DNA from: UBA12276 sp041476285
Lineage (GTDB): Archaea; Micrarchaeota; Micrarchaeia; Micrarchaeales; Micrarchaeaceae
Direction: 5' to 3'
Assembly: GCA_041476285.1 (NCBI GenBank)
Contig: JBGOTD010000049.1
Span: 1 to 5,609 of the forward strand
Length of the DNA stretch: 5,609 bases
The number at the start of each line of letters is the position of its first letter. Position 1 is the first letter of the stretch. The notes under the pieces were generated by a model. It searched no databases, was not told the origin of the DNA, and was given only the letters and a program-made list of their open reading frames with translations. This document shows positions 3,794-5,609 of this stretch, in pieces. The position numbers and the translations under genes were made by a program.

Positions 3794-5260
3794 TTGGCAG
3801 AATCCCAGCAACCCACAAAACTTAACGAGAACAGCATAACGGTCAAGAAAAACGACAACTTCCCCGAATGGTATTCGCAGGTTGTCATCAAATCTGAGCT
3901 AGCGGACTATGCCCCAGTAAAGGGCACGATAGCATTCCGCGAAAATTCCTACGGCATATGGGAGAACATACAAAACACATTCAACAGCATGATAAAGGAG
4001 ACAGGCCATAAAAATGTCTATCTTCCCTTGCTGATACCGGAAAGGTTGCTCGCACTCGAGGGCGAGCATTTCAAGGGTTTCGTACCAGAGGTTTATTGGG
4101 TCACAAAAAGCGGGGAAAGCAATCTTAGCGAGAAACTTGCGATAAGGCCGACTTCCGAGGCTATCGTTTATCATTTCTTTTCAAAGTGGATAAGGAGCTG
4201 GAGGGATCTCCCGTTGCTGCTCAACCAGTGGTGCAGCGTTTTGAGGAGTGAAATAACGGACACGAAGCCATTTATCAGGAACTCTGAGTTCCTATGGCAA
4301 GAGGGACATACCGCCCACGCAACCAGCGAGGATGCTGAGAAGGAGATAGGCCAGATAAACGAGTTTTATAGAGAGATTATGGAAGATTATCTTGCAGTGC
4401 CTGTTTTGATTGGTAGAAAATCGGAATCTGAAAAGTTTAAGGGCGCCGTTTATACAATAGGTTTTGAGGCACTTATGCCTGACGGCAAGGTGTTGCAGAA
4501 CGGAACTACACACTATCTTGGGCAGAATTTTACCAAGCCATTCGGCGTCAAGTTCCTGGACAAAGACAGCGAGGAGAAAAACCCCCACACCACTTCATGG
4601 GGTATTTCGACCAGAACCATAGGTGCAATGATAATGGTGCACGGCGACGACAAGGGACTCATAATACCACCCATGGTCGCGCCTCTTGAGATCGTGATAG
4701 TGCCAATATACAAGGATGATTCAAAGGAAAGGGTGCTCACCCACTCAAACATGTTGCTCAAGAAGCTTACAGCTAAGGGGCTCAAGGCAAGGCTTGACGA
4801 CCGCGACGGCTATACACCAGGCTGGAAGTTCAACGAATGGGAGCTCAAGGGAGTGCCATTGAGGATAGAGATAGGGCCAAGGGACATAGACAGCAACCAG
4901 GTCGTTATCGTTAGGAGGGATACCTTCGAGAAGCTTGTGGTTAAGGAATCTGACATGCTCAAGAGGGCTAAGAGCGAGCTCAAGTCCATCCAGAAGGCGC
5001 TGTTCAAGAAGGCAAACAAATCGCTTAAGAAAGGAATAACGACAGTCAAGTCTTACACTGCATTCAAGAAGGTGCTTGAAGGCAAAAGAGGATTCATAAG
5101 GGTGAGCTGGTGCGGCTCAGTTGAATGCGAAATGAAGGTCAAGGAAGAGACGGGCGCCACCTACAGGCTCAGAAAGCTTGAGAACGAGAGCGTATTTTCC
5201 AATTGCGTTTACTGCGGGAAGGATGGAGAGGAGGTCGCATACTTCGCAAAGGCGTATTAG
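3794..5260 (+). CDS. proS: Prolyl-tRNA synthetase, archaeal/eukaryal type, 488 aa
   Basis: This class II synthetase charges tRNA-Pro with proline in the cytoplasm. The core is complete. Motif 1 lies at about 58-82 (ending YLPLLIP) and the RPTSE proline-site loop at 118-122. Motif 2 (RSEITDTKPFIRNSEFLW, 151-168) is followed by QEGHTAH. GTTHYLGQNF is at 237-246, and motif 3 (GISTRTIGAMIMVHGDD, 270-286) is followed by KGLIIPPMVAP. The anticodon-binding domain spans about 297-400. The C-terminal domain carries four probable zinc ligands, Cys440, Cys445, Cys471 and Cys474, and ends in the family's characteristic terminal Tyr (AKAY488). There is no bacterial-type INS editing insertion. Length fits archaeal members. 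The start is TTG: the first in-frame ATG (Met66) would remove conserved sequence, an in-frame TGA lies at 3776-3778, and GTGAT is positioned for the TTG. The gene converges on the GXGXG gene with a 7-nt gap. Confidence 0.98.
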   Translation: MAESQQPTKLNENSITVKKNDNFPEWYSQVVIKSELADYAPVKGTIAFRENSYGIWENIQNTFNSMIKETGHKNVYLPLLIPERLLALEGEHFKGFVPEVYWVTKSGESNLSEKLAIRPTSEAIVYHFFSKWIRSWRDLPLLLNQWCSVLRSEITDTKPFIRNSEFLWQEGHTAHATSEDAEKEIGQINEFYREIMEDYLAVPVLIGRKSESEKFKGAVYTIGFEALMPDGKVLQNGTTHYLGQNFTKPFGVKFLDKDSEEKNPHTTSWGISTRTIGAMIMVHGDDKGLIIPPMVAPLEIVIVPIYKDDSKERVLTHSNMLLKKLTAKGLKARLDDRDGYTPGWKFNEWELKGVPLRIEIGPRDIDSNQVVIVRRDTFEKLVVKESDMLKRAKSELKSIQKALFKKANKSLKKGITTVKSYTAFKKVLEGKRGFIRVSWCGSVECEMKVKEETGATYRLRKLENESVFSNCVYCGKDGEEVAYFAKAY

Positions 5261-5267
5261 AAATGAA

Positions 5268-5609
5268 TCATTCCTTGAGTATTGCCGTCCGGCAATTTTG
5301 CGCCTTTTGAAGATAGCTGCCATTTATTATTATCTGTGCTCCGGCTGATGCATTATTTCCAACGTGGTAGCCTGCGTTGTGGGTTATCACCAATCTGCCT
5401 CCTGTCATGTTGTCAGCAGCATTGCTTGCCACACTTCCATGTACCTGGATTTCCCCGCCACACATGAAACTTGCAACCCTGTTGTATGCGTCGCCTTTTA
5501 CGATTATCAAGCCGCCTTTCATCTTGTGCCCCAGATTATCCATGACCTTTCCTTCAACAATTATGGTGCCTCTGCGCATTCCAGTTCCAAGATAGTGCAA
5601 ACTCAACCC
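5268..5609 (-). CDS. GXGXG-motif beta-helix protein (glutamate synthase alpha C-terminal/FwdC-like), partial
   Basis: The frame is open from the window edge to TGA (5270-5268), with 113 codons visible. A TTG at 5606 could be read as a start, but the frame continues off the edge and the true start is probably outside. The sequence is a run of about 19-20-residue repeats of the form G-x-I-x-V-x-G-x-A-x(3-5)-G-x-x-M-x-G-G: RRGTIIVEGKVMDNLGHKMK, GGLIIVKGDAYNRVASFMC, GGEIQVHGSVASNAADNMT, GGRLVITHNAGYHVGNNAS. This is the GXGXG right-handed beta-helix. It forms the C-terminal structural domain of the glutamate synthase large subunit and subunit C of formylmethanofuran dehydrogenase, and it also occurs as a stand-alone archaeal protein, sometimes misnamed tributyrin esterase. 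Without the N-terminus I cannot say which one this is. It ends 7 nt from the proS stop codon. Confidence 0.85.
   Translation of the reverse strand, partial: GLSLHYLGTGMRRGTIIVEGKVMDNLGHKMKGGLIIVKGDAYNRVASFMCGGEIQVHGSVASNAADNMTGGRLVITHNAGYHVGNNASAGAQIIINGSYLQKAQNCRTAILKE

Noticed and set aside
3899..5323. Minus-strand frames inside proS
   Set aside because: All lie antisense to a full-length conserved synthetase and carry no initiation signals.
5604..5606. TTG at 5606 as the true start of the GXGXG protein
   Set aside because: The frame is open to the window edge, no GTGAT site can be seen, and known relatives are longer, so the gene is treated as partial.
1..5609. CRISPR array, transposon or defence system
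   Set aside because: There are no regularly spaced repeats, no transposase or integrase motifs, and no nuclease or toxin motifs in any supported frame.

Overview
This is an archaeal chromosome segment. The evidence is a full archaeal/eukaryal-type prolyl-tRNA synthetase with a C-terminal four-cysteine zinc site, a tRNA gene with no encoded CCA, TATA boxes at archaeal spacing upstream of most genes, and no bacterial -35/-10 promoters that I can see. Moderate AT content, heavy use of AGG/AGA and ATA codons, compact intergenic gaps and several small orphan proteins would fit a small-genome lineage such as Micrarchaeota/DPANN or a Thermoplasmata relative. I cannot decide between these from the sequence alone.

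Layout. The left end (1-143) is a 91-bp divergent promoter region between two apparently exported proteins. One is a minus-strand gene cut by the window edge, of which only a signal-like N-terminus is visible. The other is a plus-strand 351-aa secreted or anchored protein of unknown function (144-1199). Converging on the latter is a minus-strand block: an aldose 1-epimerase-like protein (1260-2102) preceded by a coiled-coil plus winged-helix-like protein (2148-2633). These two are probably co-transcribed, because the mutarotase has no clear TATA box of its own. Next on the minus strand are a 75-aa orphan (2753-2980), tRNA-Gly(GCC) (3058-3130) and a 133-aa helical-repeat-like orphan (3220-3621). 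A 172-bp divergent control region with palindromes separates the 133-aa gene from plus-strand proS (3794-5260, TTG start). ProS converges, with a 7-nt gap, on a minus-strand GXGXG beta-helix protein (glutamate synthase alpha C-terminal/FwdC-type) that runs off the right edge.

Two features stand out. First, all five non-secreted genes with a visible start carry the same unusual ribosome-binding motif, GTGAT, exactly 3 nt before the start codon, and none has the canonical GGAGG/GGTGA core. The motif also fixes two start sites: ATG 2633 for the winged-helix gene and TTG 3794 for proS. The two exported-protein genes lack it and appear leaderless. Second, the 75-aa orphan lies between tRNA-Gly and a 10-bp direct copy of the tRNA's 3' end. 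Two further short matches to the tRNA locus and a 10-bp-arm inverted repeat lie beside that copy, which resembles a very small tRNA-targeted insertion or recombination scar. I see no CRISPR array, transposase, integrase or recognised defence system.
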